Source: Ochrobactrum vermis
GTDB taxonomy: Bacteria; Pseudomonadota; Alphaproteobacteria; Rhizobiales; Rhizobiaceae
Direction: 5' to 3'
NCBI RefSeq assembly: GCF_002975205.1
Contig: NZ_PCOC01000002.1
Coordinates: 558,001 to 622,000, forward strand
Length of the DNA: 64,000 nt
A program made the position numbers and the translations under genes. Below the pieces are notes generated by a model that was given only the letters and a program-made list of their open reading frames with translations, did not search any database and was not told where the DNA came from. Positions 7,340-16,146 of the stretch are shown one piece after another. Every line of letters begins with the position of its first letter. Position 1 is the first letter of the stretch.

Positions 7340-9112
7340 TTAAGACAGACGCAGCAGCCGTCCGAAATTGCGGACGGCTGTGATCGCGAGTCCTGCGAGG
7401 AAGCCTGCAATCAGCCCGGCAATGACGATCAGCTTGCGCGATGTGCCTGCCGGATCAAGCGGCGGGCGGGCTTCTGACAAGACCCTGACATTGGCTGTAT
7501 TCAGGCCTTCCTGTTCGTTCGTTTCACGCGAGCGAAGAAGGAAGGCTTCGTAGACCGACCGCCGCGCGGTGGCTTCGCGTTCAAGCTCTCGCAATTTCAC
7601 CAGATCGCCGCTGCTGTTCGCCTGCTGCGCTTTGAGCTGCGCCAGACGAGCGGTAAGGTCTTTTTCCTGCTGCTCGGACCGGGCAACCTCGACTTGCAGC
7701 GAGGAGCGGATCCGTCGCAATTCGGCATTGATATCGTTCCGGACCGTACCTGCCTGCGACTGTGCCTGAATGAGGGCCGGATGGCGAGGACCAAGCTGTG
7801 TGGAAAGGCCGATAGCGGTTTGGCTTGCCTGCGCATATTGAGCGCGCAGCGCGGTCAGCGTGTTGGAGCGCAGATCTTCCGGCAAAGTCCCGGAAACTAC
7901 GCTGTCGGAAGTAGCGCCGCTCAGCACCTGAACGCGGGCCTGAAGCCGCATGGTTTCGGCGCGTTGGTTGGTCAGTTGGTCGTTGAGCCGCGTCAGGTCG
8001 TTATCGCTGATCAGTTTACCGTCGACATTGACGAGATCGCGCGAGGCACGGAAATCAGCCGCTGCACGCTCCGCCTGTTCGACATTGACGCGCATATCGG
8101 CAAGCCGGTTCGACAGTTCGTCCGAGGTTCGCCGCGCAGCATCGGACTGCAGCGATGCAAGCTCGCTCTGGAAAACGGTACTGATCGTGTTCGCGAGCGA
8201 CGCCGACTTTTGCGGATCACGTGTTTTCACCGAGATCGAATAGATGAATGTCTTGGCGTCACGGCCGATGGCGATGCTCTTGTGCAGATTGTACAGGACA
8301 CGGGTTTGCAGCGTCTGGCTGTCGCTTGCCTTTTTCGGCGACAACATAGTCCTGATCTGCGTAAACAGCCCGGCAATTCCGGTTGGAACCAAATTACCGT
8401 TGAATTCGGGGTCTTTTGTCAGGTCCGTCTTGTCGATGACCTTCAGCAATACGCTGCTGGAATCGATGATACGTGCCTGGCTTTCCGCAACTGCGAGCGA
8501 CGCATCGGTAGGAAGCTGCCCCGGTGTCAGTTCGTCTCCCACCGTCTTGATATTGCGCGGATCGACCAGAATATCGGTCGAAGCGACATACATCTGCGGC
8601 AGGGACAATGCATAGAGCGCGGCGATCACACCACCCAATAGCGTACTGACGAGCAGGAGCTTGCGCGATCCCCGCACGACGTCGATAGCGATGCGGGGAT
8701 CGATCAGCGGCTTCCACTCGGCACCCGAGGCCGGCCTGTCAACGACCGGGCGCGGTTGCTCACGCTGGGCCGGTTCGTCGATCGGGTCGGGTGGCGGAGC
8801 AGAAGTTTCGATTGTGACTTTGCGGCGTTCGCGCTCCTGAACCTTGCGTTCCAGTTCCGCTTCAATCAGCGCGACGCGCTCGTGCAACTTGGCAACGTCC
8901 GCATCATCCAGTTCGTCTTCGAGAACGGGTTCGGGCGTTTCCTGCGCTGCATGATCGTACTGACGAAAGAATGCGGCGCGTTCATCCGGTGTCGCGGGTG
9001 GCGTCCATGGTGGCGCGGCTTCGTTGTCCTGGCGACCAATTGGACGAGCGTTGGAGAATGCAAGAAGAGGTTTCTCAACTCCCGCCTTTCTGCGCTCCTC
9101 GTGATCGCTCAT
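7340..9112 (-). CDS. Wzz/ExoP-type polysaccharide co-polymerase
   Basis: The 590-residue inner-membrane protein controls chain length or export of a surface polysaccharide. It has two membrane helices (about residues 151-171 and 562-582) enclosing a large periplasmic region with the Wzz domain (YVASTDILVDPRN) and long coiled coils (about 330-540). Unlike ExoP it lacks a C-terminal Walker-type tyrosine kinase domain. It also has an unusually long, acidic, Pro-rich N-terminal cytoplasmic extension of about 150 residues. It ends two bases from the convergent acetyltransferase and is divergent from the flippase gene, so it opens the polysaccharide region. Confidence 0.85.
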   Translation of the reverse strand: MSDHEERRKAGVEKPLLAFSNARPIGRQDNEAAPPWTPPATPDERAAFFRQYDHAAQETPEPVLEDELDDADVAKLHERVALIEAELERKVQERERRKVTIETSAPPPDPIDEPAQREQPRPVVDRPASGAEWKPLIDPRIAIDVVRGSRKLLLVSTLLGGVIAALYALSLPQMYVASTDILVDPRNIKTVGDELTPGQLPTDASLAVAESQARIIDSSSVLLKVIDKTDLTKDPEFNGNLVPTGIAGLFTQIRTMLSPKKASDSQTLQTRVLYNLHKSIAIGRDAKTFIYSISVKTRDPQKSASLANTISTVFQSELASLQSDAARRTSDELSNRLADMRVNVEQAERAAADFRASRDLVNVDGKLISDNDLTRLNDQLTNQRAETMRLQARVQVLSGATSDSVVSGTLPEDLRSNTLTALRAQYAQASQTAIGLSTQLGPRHPALIQAQSQAGTVRNDINAELRRIRSSLQVEVARSEQQEKDLTARLAQLKAQQANSSGDLVKLRELEREATARRSVYEAFLLRSRETNEQEGLNTANVRVLSEARPPLDPAGTSRKLIVIAGLIAGFLAGLAITAVRNFGRLLRLS

Positions 9113-9440
9113 TGCCGAAATCGTCCGTATCTGTAAGCCGTCTCAACCGTTTCCGATATCGACCGCTGCTTTGAAATCCATAAGCGAAGGCTCCCGCATG
9201 CCAAACCGGAATCCGGTTAGTGCGCACCTGAAGCCCGAATGTAATTTTTTATAGAAAACAAAACGTTAAAATAATGTCGGGCGAAATTGCGAATTGCACG
9301 ATCCAAGAACTTTAGCTTTTGCTTGTTTACTCTTTGAGCTTGCAAAGAAGAGTTTAAGCCTCTTTAGCTAAATCCCTATATTGCGCACCCGTTCAAACGG
9401 ATGGGCTGGCGTACCAGACGATGTTAGATGAGGCTCTCTG
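9113..9440. promoter_or_regulatory. divergent promoter region of the polysaccharide locus
   Basis: This 328-base AT-rich gap separates the leftward co-polymerase gene from the rightward flippase gene and holds no gene. It contains the interrupted palindrome CCGTTCAAACGG (9389-9400) just upstream of the flippase. TATATT (9377-9382) is a possible -10 box for the rightward gene. Both promoters should lie here; individual boxes are uncertain. Confidence 0.4.
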
Positions 9441-10706
9441 TTGATAGCGAAAGCGCTGCGGAAACTGTCAGGCAACAATGCCGGAGTGGTGCGTGATTAC
9501 CTGTCCCTGTTTTCCGGTTCTGCGGGCAGGCTGGTCGTCTCACTCGTCTATTTCATCGCGCTTGCCAACACCCTGTCGACCGGTGATTTCGGTATATTTG
9601 CCACCGCCTCGGGCACAGGTGTGGTTCTGTCACGCATCGTTTCGCTGGGCTTCAGTTCGCCGCTTTACCGAATATCGACGGTGAAGCCGCGTCTGCTTGG
9701 TATCTATACAGCAGGTTTTCTTGTCGCCATTCTGGTGTCCTTGCCGCTTTTGGCGCTGGCGTCCTGGCTGGTCTATTTTGTCTTCTTCAGCCGCGATATC
9801 TCCTTTTTGCCTTTCGCCGTGGTGGTGTTTGCCGAAGCATTGCTCTGGCGCTCGACGGAGATCATCATCATCGTCAATAACGGCCTGCGCCGGTTTGGCA
9901 TATCAGCGGGACTGGTGATTTTCGGGACGGCCACGCGCGCCGTGGCGGCAGTCTTGTTCATGTGGCTGGCGAGTATCCATGGCATTGCCCAATGGGCGTG
10001 GTGGTATGCGGTCGCCAATGGCGTTGCGCTGCTGGTGGCGCTGAAATTCTACCCGTCTATCCGGCTCCGCCTCAAACCGGCTCTTTATATGCGGCGGCTT
10101 TCCGATGCGATTGCGGTCATGGTTGCCGAACTGCTGTTCTATATTCAGGCCGAACTCGACAAGCTTCTTGTGCTGACCGTAGGCGGGCCCGCCACTGCGG
10201 GTCTTTATGCGATCATCATGCGGCTTGTTGATCTGACCGCCCTGCCGGTGCGGTCCTTCAACATGATGCTGGTGCAAAAGCTCATGCGCACGCCTGACAT
10301 GCTGTCTTCATTACGCATCCGCGCCGGGCTGGAGCTTGCGGTATTCGCCGTATCGGTGGCAGGTCTTGGCGCGATGGTCGTGTTCCTGCAAATCTTCCCG
10401 AACGCGCTTGGCTCAAGCGTTGCGCCCATTGTCGGACTGTTGCCGCTGGTACTGCTCGTGCCAGGTTTCCGCAATCTCATCGAATACCAGACTGAAATTC
10501 TGTATGCGCGCGGCCAGTCTGGTCTCAGAACACTGAGCATGGTGCTGATGACCACCGCCAAAGCGTTGTTCGTTTGGCTCCTACTCGTGAACTATGTTGA
10601 TAGCCACGACTGGATTCTCGGGCTCAATGTCGTGTTTGCCGGGCTTTACCTGCTATCGTTGGTTTTCACCTATACGAGCATCCGTCTGCCGGCAAAACGC
10701 GTTTAG
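9441..10706 (+). CDS. polysaccharide flippase (Wzx/MOP superfamily)
   Basis: This 421-residue protein is almost entirely hydrophobic, with about 12 predicted membrane helices, and resembles lipopolysaccharide/oligosaccharide flippases that move lipid-linked repeat units across the inner membrane. An N-terminal GSAGRLVVSLVYFIALA segment forms the first helix. The start is a TTG at 9441 with GATGAGG seven bases upstream; GTG at 9486 is an alternative. It sits beside a Wzz-like protein, glycosyltransferases and a ligase/polymerase-like protein, which supports a Wzx/Wzy-type route. Its 3' end overlaps the converging DUF6492 gene by a few bases. Confidence 0.8.
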   Translation: MIAKALRKLSGNNAGVVRDYLSLFSGSAGRLVVSLVYFIALANTLSTGDFGIFATASGTGVVLSRIVSLGFSSPLYRISTVKPRLLGIYTAGFLVAILVSLPLLALASWLVYFVFFSRDISFLPFAVVVFAEALLWRSTEIIIIVNNGLRRFGISAGLVIFGTATRAVAAVLFMWLASIHGIAQWAWWYAVANGVALLVALKFYPSIRLRLKPALYMRRLSDAIAVMVAELLFYIQAELDKLLVLTVGGPATAGLYAIIMRLVDLTALPVRSFNMMLVQKLMRTPDMLSSLRIRAGLELAVFAVSVAGLGAMVVFLQIFPNALGSSVAPIVGLLPLVLLVPGFRNLIEYQTEILYARGQSGLRTLSMVLMTTAKALFVWLLLVNYVDSHDWILGLNVVFAGLYLLSLVFTYTSIRLPAKRV

Positions 10707-11566
10707 ACAGTTATGATGCGTCGGATGTCGTCGACCGAAAGGCCGAGGAAGGACTGCATACCGATGGCGACCTGATACGGCTCCATCTCGGCGATGAATG
10801 TGCGGAATTCCTCCTCGCTCGGCGGCGGTGCGAACCACTGCATCCGGCAGAGATCGTGAGTGTCGCTGTAATGGCCGGAGCCGTGCAGCACGTCATCAAC
10901 ATAGCGACCGTAGATGAAGCACTCAGAAAATCGCCGTATATTACCGAGTGCGGCCACCCAGTGCTGTCCGGTATGGTCTTCAATCCTTTCGCACATGGAA
11001 ATCACGCTGTCGCGCCGCCACGAGACAAGCTGTCCGATATAGTCGTTCAGCCCGCTTTTCCCATTCTCTATACCGAGCAGTTTGGCCGCATTAGCCGCCC
11101 AGACCGGGTGTTCCGGCCATTCCGGATTGGCAAGCGCATTGGGACGAACGAAAAGCCGGAGCTTTTCGCCGCGCCAGAGCATGCTGCAATCGAAGGGGCG
11201 CAGAAAGGCCGTGTCGGAATCCGTATAAAGAAATCCGTCTTCCTCCACGGCACCGGCAAGTGCGATGCGGCGCAATTGTTGCACATGCCAGCCCCGCAGT
11301 GGCTTGGTCCTGAGCGAAAGCCACACGCGCCTGCGCCATAGATAGGTCGGATCCCAGAAGGCATGCAGCCAAGAGGGGAGCAGATCGCGTTCATCGATGA
11401 TGACGCGCTGCGCGCTTTCGAGCTTGCGAAACAAGGCGACGTCCTTGCTGTCGACAAGAATGTAGTGTTTCGTGAAACCGCTGACATATTTGTCCATGGT
11501 CTCGCAAAGCAGTTTGCATCGCTCGAAATCCTGATCCCAACTGGCTGTGACGATTGCGGTTTTCAC
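10703..11566 (-). CDS. DUF6492 family protein, putative glycosyltransferase
   Basis: This 287-residue protein starts KTAIVTASWDQDFERC and contains FLYTDSDTAFLRPFD, a DxD-like acidic motif in the position expected for metal and sugar-nucleotide binding in GT-A folds. This pattern is seen in DUF6492 proteins of polysaccharide loci. No signal peptide or membrane helix is seen, so it is probably cytosolic. GTG 11566 is chosen because it overlaps the upstream stop codon (GTGA) and follows AAGGGGG. It is the last gene of the three-gene leftward glycosyltransferase operon. A sugar-transfer role is inferred. Confidence 0.7.
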   Translation of the reverse strand: MKTAIVTASWDQDFERCKLLCETMDKYVSGFTKHYILVDSKDVALFRKLESAQRVIIDERDLLPSWLHAFWDPTYLWRRRVWLSLRTKPLRGWHVQQLRRIALAGAVEEDGFLYTDSDTAFLRPFDCSMLWRGEKLRLFVRPNALANPEWPEHPVWAANAAKLLGIENGKSGLNDYIGQLVSWRRDSVISMCERIEDHTGQHWVAALGNIRRFSECFIYGRYVDDVLHGSGHYSDTHDLCRMQWFAPPPSEEEFRTFIAEMEPYQVAIGMQSFLGLSVDDIRRIITV

Positions 11567-12321
11567 CGGGGTGCCCCCTTCATCCAGCCTTTGGCGACAC
11601 GCCACAGAAATACGGGATTGCCGATGAGATAGCGTTTTGCCAGCCGTCGCGGTTCCTGCAGCAACCGATGCACCCATTCCATCTGGACCTTGCGCACCCA
11701 TTGCGGCGCACGTTGCACGCGACCCGTATGCAGGTCGAACAGCGCACCGACGGCACTGGCGATGGTGCAATGATCCGCCGTGATATGTTTGTCGATGAAG
11801 AGTTCCTGCCGCGGAACGCCCATGGCGACAAGCAATATGTCGGGATGAAAATCCTTCAGCTGTGCCAGAATGCCGTCGAGATCGGCTGGCTTGAAGAAAC
11901 CGTCGGAAATGACGCGATAGTCATGGCGCGGAATCTGCTGCATGAAAAGCTGCGCGGCATCGGTCGCGACGCCGGGACCACCACCCAGAAATGCTACTTT
12001 CAGCGGGCGCTTCATGTGCTGCAGAAGGCCCGGAATAAAGTCCGTTCCATTGAGATTGGCAGGGAACTTGCTACCATAGGCGACCTTGCTTGCAATATCG
12101 ACACCCACACCGTCGGGAAGGATCAGGAAATCCTCCAATGCGGCACGATAAGCGGGGTCCGTCTCTGCGATGTTGGAGTTGTTGGCGTTGAGCCAGCCCT
12201 GTTTCATGAACCTGCCTTCGTCGATACGGTTCTCGAAGAAGGCGAAGGCGCTGTCCCAGTCGAAACAGGCGACCTTCACGCCAAGGATATTCCGGTAGGT
12301 GACATTTTCGGTATGCATCAT
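11563..12321 (-). CDS. WecG/TagA/CpsF family glycosyltransferase (GT26)
   Basis: The 252-residue enzyme belongs to GT26, which transfers a sugar, often N-acetylmannosaminuronate or N-acetylmannosamine, to a lipid-linked acceptor. Family features visible are LPDGVGVDIASK (about residues 68-79), NGTDFIPGLL and the Rossmann-like VAFLGGGPGVA, with VAMGVPRQELF in the second half. No membrane helix is seen; the enzyme probably sits at the inner face of the membrane. ATG 12321 overlaps the stop of the upstream GT4 gene and its own stop overlaps the DUF6492 start, so all three are coupled. The exact sugar is unknown. Confidence 0.88.
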   Translation of the reverse strand: MMHTENVTYRNILGVKVACFDWDSAFAFFENRIDEGRFMKQGWLNANNSNIAETDPAYRAALEDFLILPDGVGVDIASKVAYGSKFPANLNGTDFIPGLLQHMKRPLKVAFLGGGPGVATDAAQLFMQQIPRHDYRVISDGFFKPADLDGILAQLKDFHPDILLVAMGVPRQELFIDKHITADHCTIASAVGALFDLHTGRVQRAPQWVRKVQMEWVHRLLQEPRRLAKRYLIGNPVFLWRVAKGWMKGAPR

Positions 12322-13508
12322 GCCTGGTCCGTCATTTTCTCTCCGCCATGAAGTGCTTGCAGACCTCTGGCAACTGCGCGGTCCATGCCTTCGATTTGTG
12401 ACTGGGTGAAGGCTTTGCCGCCCAGTCTCTGGCGATCCCCAGATCTTATCTTTCCAATGCGTTCAATAATTGCCGCTGCGAATGCCTGCGGGTCGTCAGC
12501 AATGCTGCAATTGTCCGGAACATTGCCGATGCCGCGCACGGAATGCGTGGTGGCGACGCTCGGCATGCCAAGCTCGAATGTTTCGATGGTCTTGAGTTGA
12601 ACGCCTGTTCCCGCACGACTGATGAGCGGCACGAGCGCGCCGCTTTCCACAAACGCGGTCGCATCCGGCACCTTGCCGACGAAATTGACGCCGGACCAAG
12701 CTGCAATCAGGTCCGCGGGCGTGTTGCCAGCAATCGCGATGGAAATATCGTCGGGAAGATGTGGCTTTACCTCGCGAAGGAACCATTCGAGTCCGATGCG
12801 GTTCGGGTGCCATGTCCATGTGCCGATCAAGGCAAGATCGTAGTTTACAGGACGCTGCTGTGCGGCCTGCGTTCCGCCGGGTGTGACGAGCGGCATCGTT
12901 GCGAACCGGCCAGGGCCAAGTCCAAGCATTGCTCCGTCATCTTCGGCAAAGGTGAAAACGAAACGCGCTTTTTCACTGAGGCGGCTTTCCAGTCCTTTGA
13001 GGATGCTGGCTTCGCGAGCGAACAGAAACTTCTGGATGAAACTACCGGCGTCGGAGGCATTTTCCTCTGCTGAGCGATATTCCACATTATGCGCCACGAA
13101 CAGCGAAGGCTTGTCCTTGAAAATATCTTCAAAAGCGCCGGGCAAGGTCACGCCGTTCAGCACATAGGCATCGAACGGACCGATCTGTGCGATGGCCGCG
13201 CGCAGCGTCTCAGCCGGTATCACCCGCAGCTTCGCCGAGGAAACCGTCAGGCCAGTCAGAAAGGATTTCAGCACCCAGCCGATCTTGCGTTTGATGCCCG
13301 CACCTTCGGTTCGCACTTCGACTTCACCAAGCACCACGGTATCGGTGGCATCGGCGTTCACGCCCGGCCATGTGAAGCCAAGGACGGTCACCTTTGCGCC
13401 AGAGCGGCGCAGGCCGTCGACCACGGCGGCATTCGCCACTTCATAGCCGGTAGTCGGTACTCCGTGCGGAACAATCGATGTCACGAAAACAAGGTGAGGG
13501 GACGGCAA
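12318..13508 (-). CDS. glycosyltransferase family 4 protein
   Basis: The product (about 396 residues) looks like a GT-B fold enzyme: an N-terminal domain beginning HLVFVTSIVPHG, a linker with VAHNVEYRSAEE, and a C-terminal nucleotide-sugar domain with LIGTWTWHPNRIGLEWFL, VPLISRAGTGVQLKTIE and a GMPSVATTHSVRGI segment. It probably adds a sugar to the growing repeat unit in the cytosol. I favour TTG 13508 because AGGAG lies five bases upstream; GTG 13538 gives ten more residues but has no ribosome site. It is first in the leftward operon with the GT26 and DUF6492 genes. Confidence 0.82.
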   Translation of the reverse strand: MPSPHLVFVTSIVPHGVPTTGYEVANAAVVDGLRRSGAKVTVLGFTWPGVNADATDTVVLGEVEVRTEGAGIKRKIGWVLKSFLTGLTVSSAKLRVIPAETLRAAIAQIGPFDAYVLNGVTLPGAFEDIFKDKPSLFVAHNVEYRSAEENASDAGSFIQKFLFAREASILKGLESRLSEKARFVFTFAEDDGAMLGLGPGRFATMPLVTPGGTQAAQQRPVNYDLALIGTWTWHPNRIGLEWFLREVKPHLPDDISIAIAGNTPADLIAAWSGVNFVGKVPDATAFVESGALVPLISRAGTGVQLKTIETFELGMPSVATTHSVRGIGNVPDNCSIADDPQAFAAAIIERIGKIRSGDRQRLGGKAFTQSQIEGMDRAVARGLQALHGGEKMTDQA

Positions 13509-13734
13509 TTCAACTCCTGAACAGTCAATCTGGCGCACGTAGCATGAAAAATGATGCGCTGCGCTTAATCTTTTCCTAATGCATTATTCATCTTAAAACC
13601 CTTAACATTTCGGGCTGGTATGCTCTATGATAGTTTAGGTTAGTGTTTATAGCGCTGCGGTGAACTTTTCTTTAAACGTTTTTCAGTAGTAGCGGGTAAA
13701 CAAATATAGAAGTTCGAAATAACCGGTAGCGTTT
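13509..13734. promoter_or_regulatory. divergent AT-rich promoter gap between GT4 and GT2 genes
   Basis: This 226-base region drives two glycosyltransferase transcripts in opposite directions. It is clearly more AT-rich than the flanking genes, and I see no gene in it. Individual -35 and -10 boxes and regulator sites cannot be assigned with confidence. Confidence 0.4.
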
Positions 13735-14727
13735 ATGTCTGATTTACCAAATCATATACAAGTAATTGCTAAAACACCTGGGCTTCGTTTCGATGAAGTC
13801 GAGGTGGTGGTGACGCTACCGACGTTCCGCCGCCCAGAACATGTCATCCGCACGCTTGACACGCTCAATGCTCAGATCACGAGCCGCCGCTTTGCGGTCG
13901 TGGTCATCGAGAACGAGGCGGAGGACAGGGAAGGCGCCAAGGTTGCGGCGCCGCAGTTCGAAGCCGGGAAATATACCGGCATGCTGATCGTGGAATCTCA
14001 TCGCGGCAATTGCAACGCCTATAATGCGGGCTGGCTGACGGCGATGACCTATTTCCCGAACTTCAAATATGTCATCGTCATCGATGACGACGAGCTGGCC
14101 GATCCGGCCTGGGTCGAAAACATGGTGGCCACTGCCGAGCGCTACAACGCCAGCCTGGTGGGTGGTCCGCAACATCCGATCTTTGAAAAGCCGGGTGCGG
14201 AAAAATGGGCCAGACACCCTGTGTTTCTGCCGCATTACAACAAGACCGGCCCGGTTCCGATCATCTATTCGTCCGGCAATCTGTTGATTGCGCGTCCGGT
14301 TCTGGAAGCCATCGGCTATCCGTTCATGGACCTGAAATTCAACTTCACCGGCGGCGGCGATTCAGATTTCATCAATCGTTCGCGAGGCAAAGGATTCAAT
14401 ATTGCCTGGTGCAATGAAGGCATTGTCCGCGAGACCATTCCGGCGCGGCGGCTGGAGAGCGACTGGATCACGGCGCGCGGCTTGCGCAACGGCGTCTTGT
14501 CGACGCTGATCGAACAGCGCCAGCGCAAGGACGAGCCCTTCGGTCAGGTGCGCGTGTTTTTGAAAAGCCTTGCGCTTCTGGGATATTCTCCGATTAAGGC
14601 GCTACGGCGTGGTTTTGCGGCGCGCTTCGTGCCGGTCGGGACCTATTTCATCCATATCGGGCTGGGCCGCGTCATGGCCCATTTTGGATATCTGAATGAG
14701 CAGTATCGCAACCCGGACAAGAACTGA
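13735..14727 (+). CDS. glycosyltransferase family 2 protein
   Basis: The 330-residue protein has a GT-A fold. VVTLPTFRRPEHVI (about residues 25-38) opens the nucleotide-binding domain and VIVIDDDELADPAWV holds the metal-binding acidic triplet (D117-D119). GNCNAYNAGW (91-100) and the FNFTGGGDSDFINR segment fit acceptor and catalytic regions of rhizobial GT2 enzymes. It has no obvious membrane helix. It starts with an ATG after a long AT-rich leader, and its 3' end overlaps the next gene by 32 bases, suggesting a shared transcript with the ligase-like protein. Donor sugar unknown. Confidence 0.87.
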   Translation: MSDLPNHIQVIAKTPGLRFDEVEVVVTLPTFRRPEHVIRTLDTLNAQITSRRFAVVVIENEAEDREGAKVAAPQFEAGKYTGMLIVESHRGNCNAYNAGWLTAMTYFPNFKYVIVIDDDELADPAWVENMVATAERYNASLVGGPQHPIFEKPGAEKWARHPVFLPHYNKTGPVPIIYSSGNLLIARPVLEAIGYPFMDLKFNFTGGGDSDFINRSRGKGFNIAWCNEGIVRETIPARRLESDWITARGLRNGVLSTLIEQRQRKDEPFGQVRVFLKSLALLGYSPIKALRRGFAARFVPVGTYFIHIGLGRVMAHFGYLNEQYRNPDKN

Positions 14728-16045
14728 GGCGCATTCCGACGTTGCGGCGCAAACCGATATGCGGGCGACAATCCGCACGATTGCGCTCGTTATCGCCACG
14801 ATAACATTCAGCATTCTGCTGATTTCGTTCCGCCCGTTCAATCCATTGAGTGCTGCGGCGGACGGTGACACATCGGGCAGCGGCGATGCCATCAATCAGC
14901 TTGGTTTCGGTTGTCTCGGGGCTGTTTCGCTTCTGTCGCTTGCGATGTTCTCTGATCCGAAAAAGGTGGTCAAAATCGTCAGCCCCGGCTGGCTGCTGAT
15001 GTTCGCCTTCCTGTTCGCATCGGTTTTTGCAAGCCCTGATCCGTCCACGGCGATACGCGGTGTACTGTTGACGATGATCGGTATTTTGACGGTCATTGCT
15101 GTTTTGACCTTGCCGCAGGATGGCGACGCCTATTCGTCGATGCTGGTCACTGTGGCTTCGATCGTGATCGTTGTTTCCTATGCGGGTGTCATCCTTCTGC
15201 CCAATCTGGGTACACACGGCGCCGACGCGCTGGAGCCGCAAAACGCCTATCTCTGGCGCGGCGTCTTCACGCACAAGAACATTGCCGGGCCGGTGATGGC
15301 CGCTTTGGCCTTTGCCGGTGTCTATCTGTGGCGGCGCGGCTGGCGTGTGAGCGGCTTTCTGATTGGGGTCTCAGCGTTGATCTTCGTTTCGCAGACAGGA
15401 TCGAAGACGACGGCGGCACTGGTGCCTCTCGCCATGCTTCTCGTGATTGGCCCCGGCATTTTCGGTCTCCGTTTCCTTGCACCGGTGGCGATTTTCACGA
15501 TCCAGTTTCTGCTTGCACTGTTTACCTTCGGCACGGTCCTATTCGAGCCGATGCATCAGCTCGTTCTGCAACTGGACGTCGATCCCACTTTTACCGGGCG
15601 CACCTCCATCTGGGCCTTTGCCGTTGAGGCACTTTCCCATCGTCCATGGACCGGTTTCGGCTATGAAAGCTTCTGGGGCACCCCGGTGGTGAAAGAGGCA
15701 GCGAATCCCTACTATCTGGACTGGGATGTGCGCGGCATCGTGCATGGACATAATGGTTATCTGGATATCGCTGTATCGATGGGGATTCCGGCGCTGATCT
15801 GTGCCATTTTCGTCATCATCGTCATGCCGCTGGTTAATTATGTACGGTGCCGTCCAGTGCGCGAAAATCTGCTGCTCGCCGATTTCTTCCTGATGATCGT
15901 GTTCTTCGGGACGTTGAATGCCATGCTGGAAAGTTTTTTCTTTCGTCGCATGGATCCGGTCTGGCTCACGCTTGTCTTTGCGATCTTCGGCCTCAGACTG
16001 GCGGCGAAAATTATCATCCCCAAACGATCGAGCGGTTCCAGTTAA
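14696..16045 (+). CDS. O-antigen ligase/polymerase family protein (Wzy/WaaL-like)
   Basis: This 449-residue inner-membrane protein has 10-12 predicted helices and a large periplasmic loop. The second half has FTGRTSIWAFAVEAL, WTGFGYESFW and the signature HNGYLDIAVSMGIPAL found in the Wzy_C/O-antigen ligase family. It could polymerise repeat units (Wzy, ExoQ-like) or ligate polymer to an acceptor; sequence alone does not decide. The ATG at 14696 lies inside the end of the GT2 gene; M22 at 14759 is an alternative. The last few codons and the stop lie in an intergenic repeat element that runs on downstream, so the C-terminus may have been remodelled. Confidence 0.85.
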   Translation: MSSIATRTRTEAHSDVAAQTDMRATIRTIALVIATITFSILLISFRPFNPLSAAADGDTSGSGDAINQLGFGCLGAVSLLSLAMFSDPKKVVKIVSPGWLLMFAFLFASVFASPDPSTAIRGVLLTMIGILTVIAVLTLPQDGDAYSSMLVTVASIVIVVSYAGVILLPNLGTHGADALEPQNAYLWRGVFTHKNIAGPVMAALAFAGVYLWRRGWRVSGFLIGVSALIFVSQTGSKTTAALVPLAMLLVIGPGIFGLRFLAPVAIFTIQFLLALFTFGTVLFEPMHQLVLQLDVDPTFTGRTSIWAFAVEALSHRPWTGFGYESFWGTPVVKEAANPYYLDWDVRGIVHGHNGYLDIAVSMGIPALICAIFVIIVMPLVNYVRCRPVRENLLLADFFLMIVFFGTLNAMLESFFFRRMDPVWLTLVFAIFGLRLAAKIIIPKRSSGSS

Positions 16046-16128
16046 AAGAGAATCTTAGAACCGCTCTATCTCTTTGTTTATACGCATTATCCTACGCAAA
16101 ACCGCTTCGCACTTTTGCTGGAAATGCT
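16030..16128 (+). repeat. mosaic intergenic repeat, copy 1
   Basis: An outer inverted repeat GAGCGGTTC (16030-16038) / GAACCGCTC (16058-16066) is followed by a second palindromic block with the core ACCGCTTCGC and flanking GCATT/AATGC arms (16084-16127). The same two blocks in the same order, inverted, occur at 26904-27005. The left block overlaps the end of the O-antigen ligase gene. Confidence 0.75.
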
Positions 16129-16146
16129 TTTAACCGGAGCCATTCC

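Noticed and set aside
7694..8641. Long rightward open frame (315 codons) inside the co-polymerase gene
   Set aside because: It is antisense to a gene with clear Wzz-family features; its product is Cys/Arg/Gln-rich without motifs.
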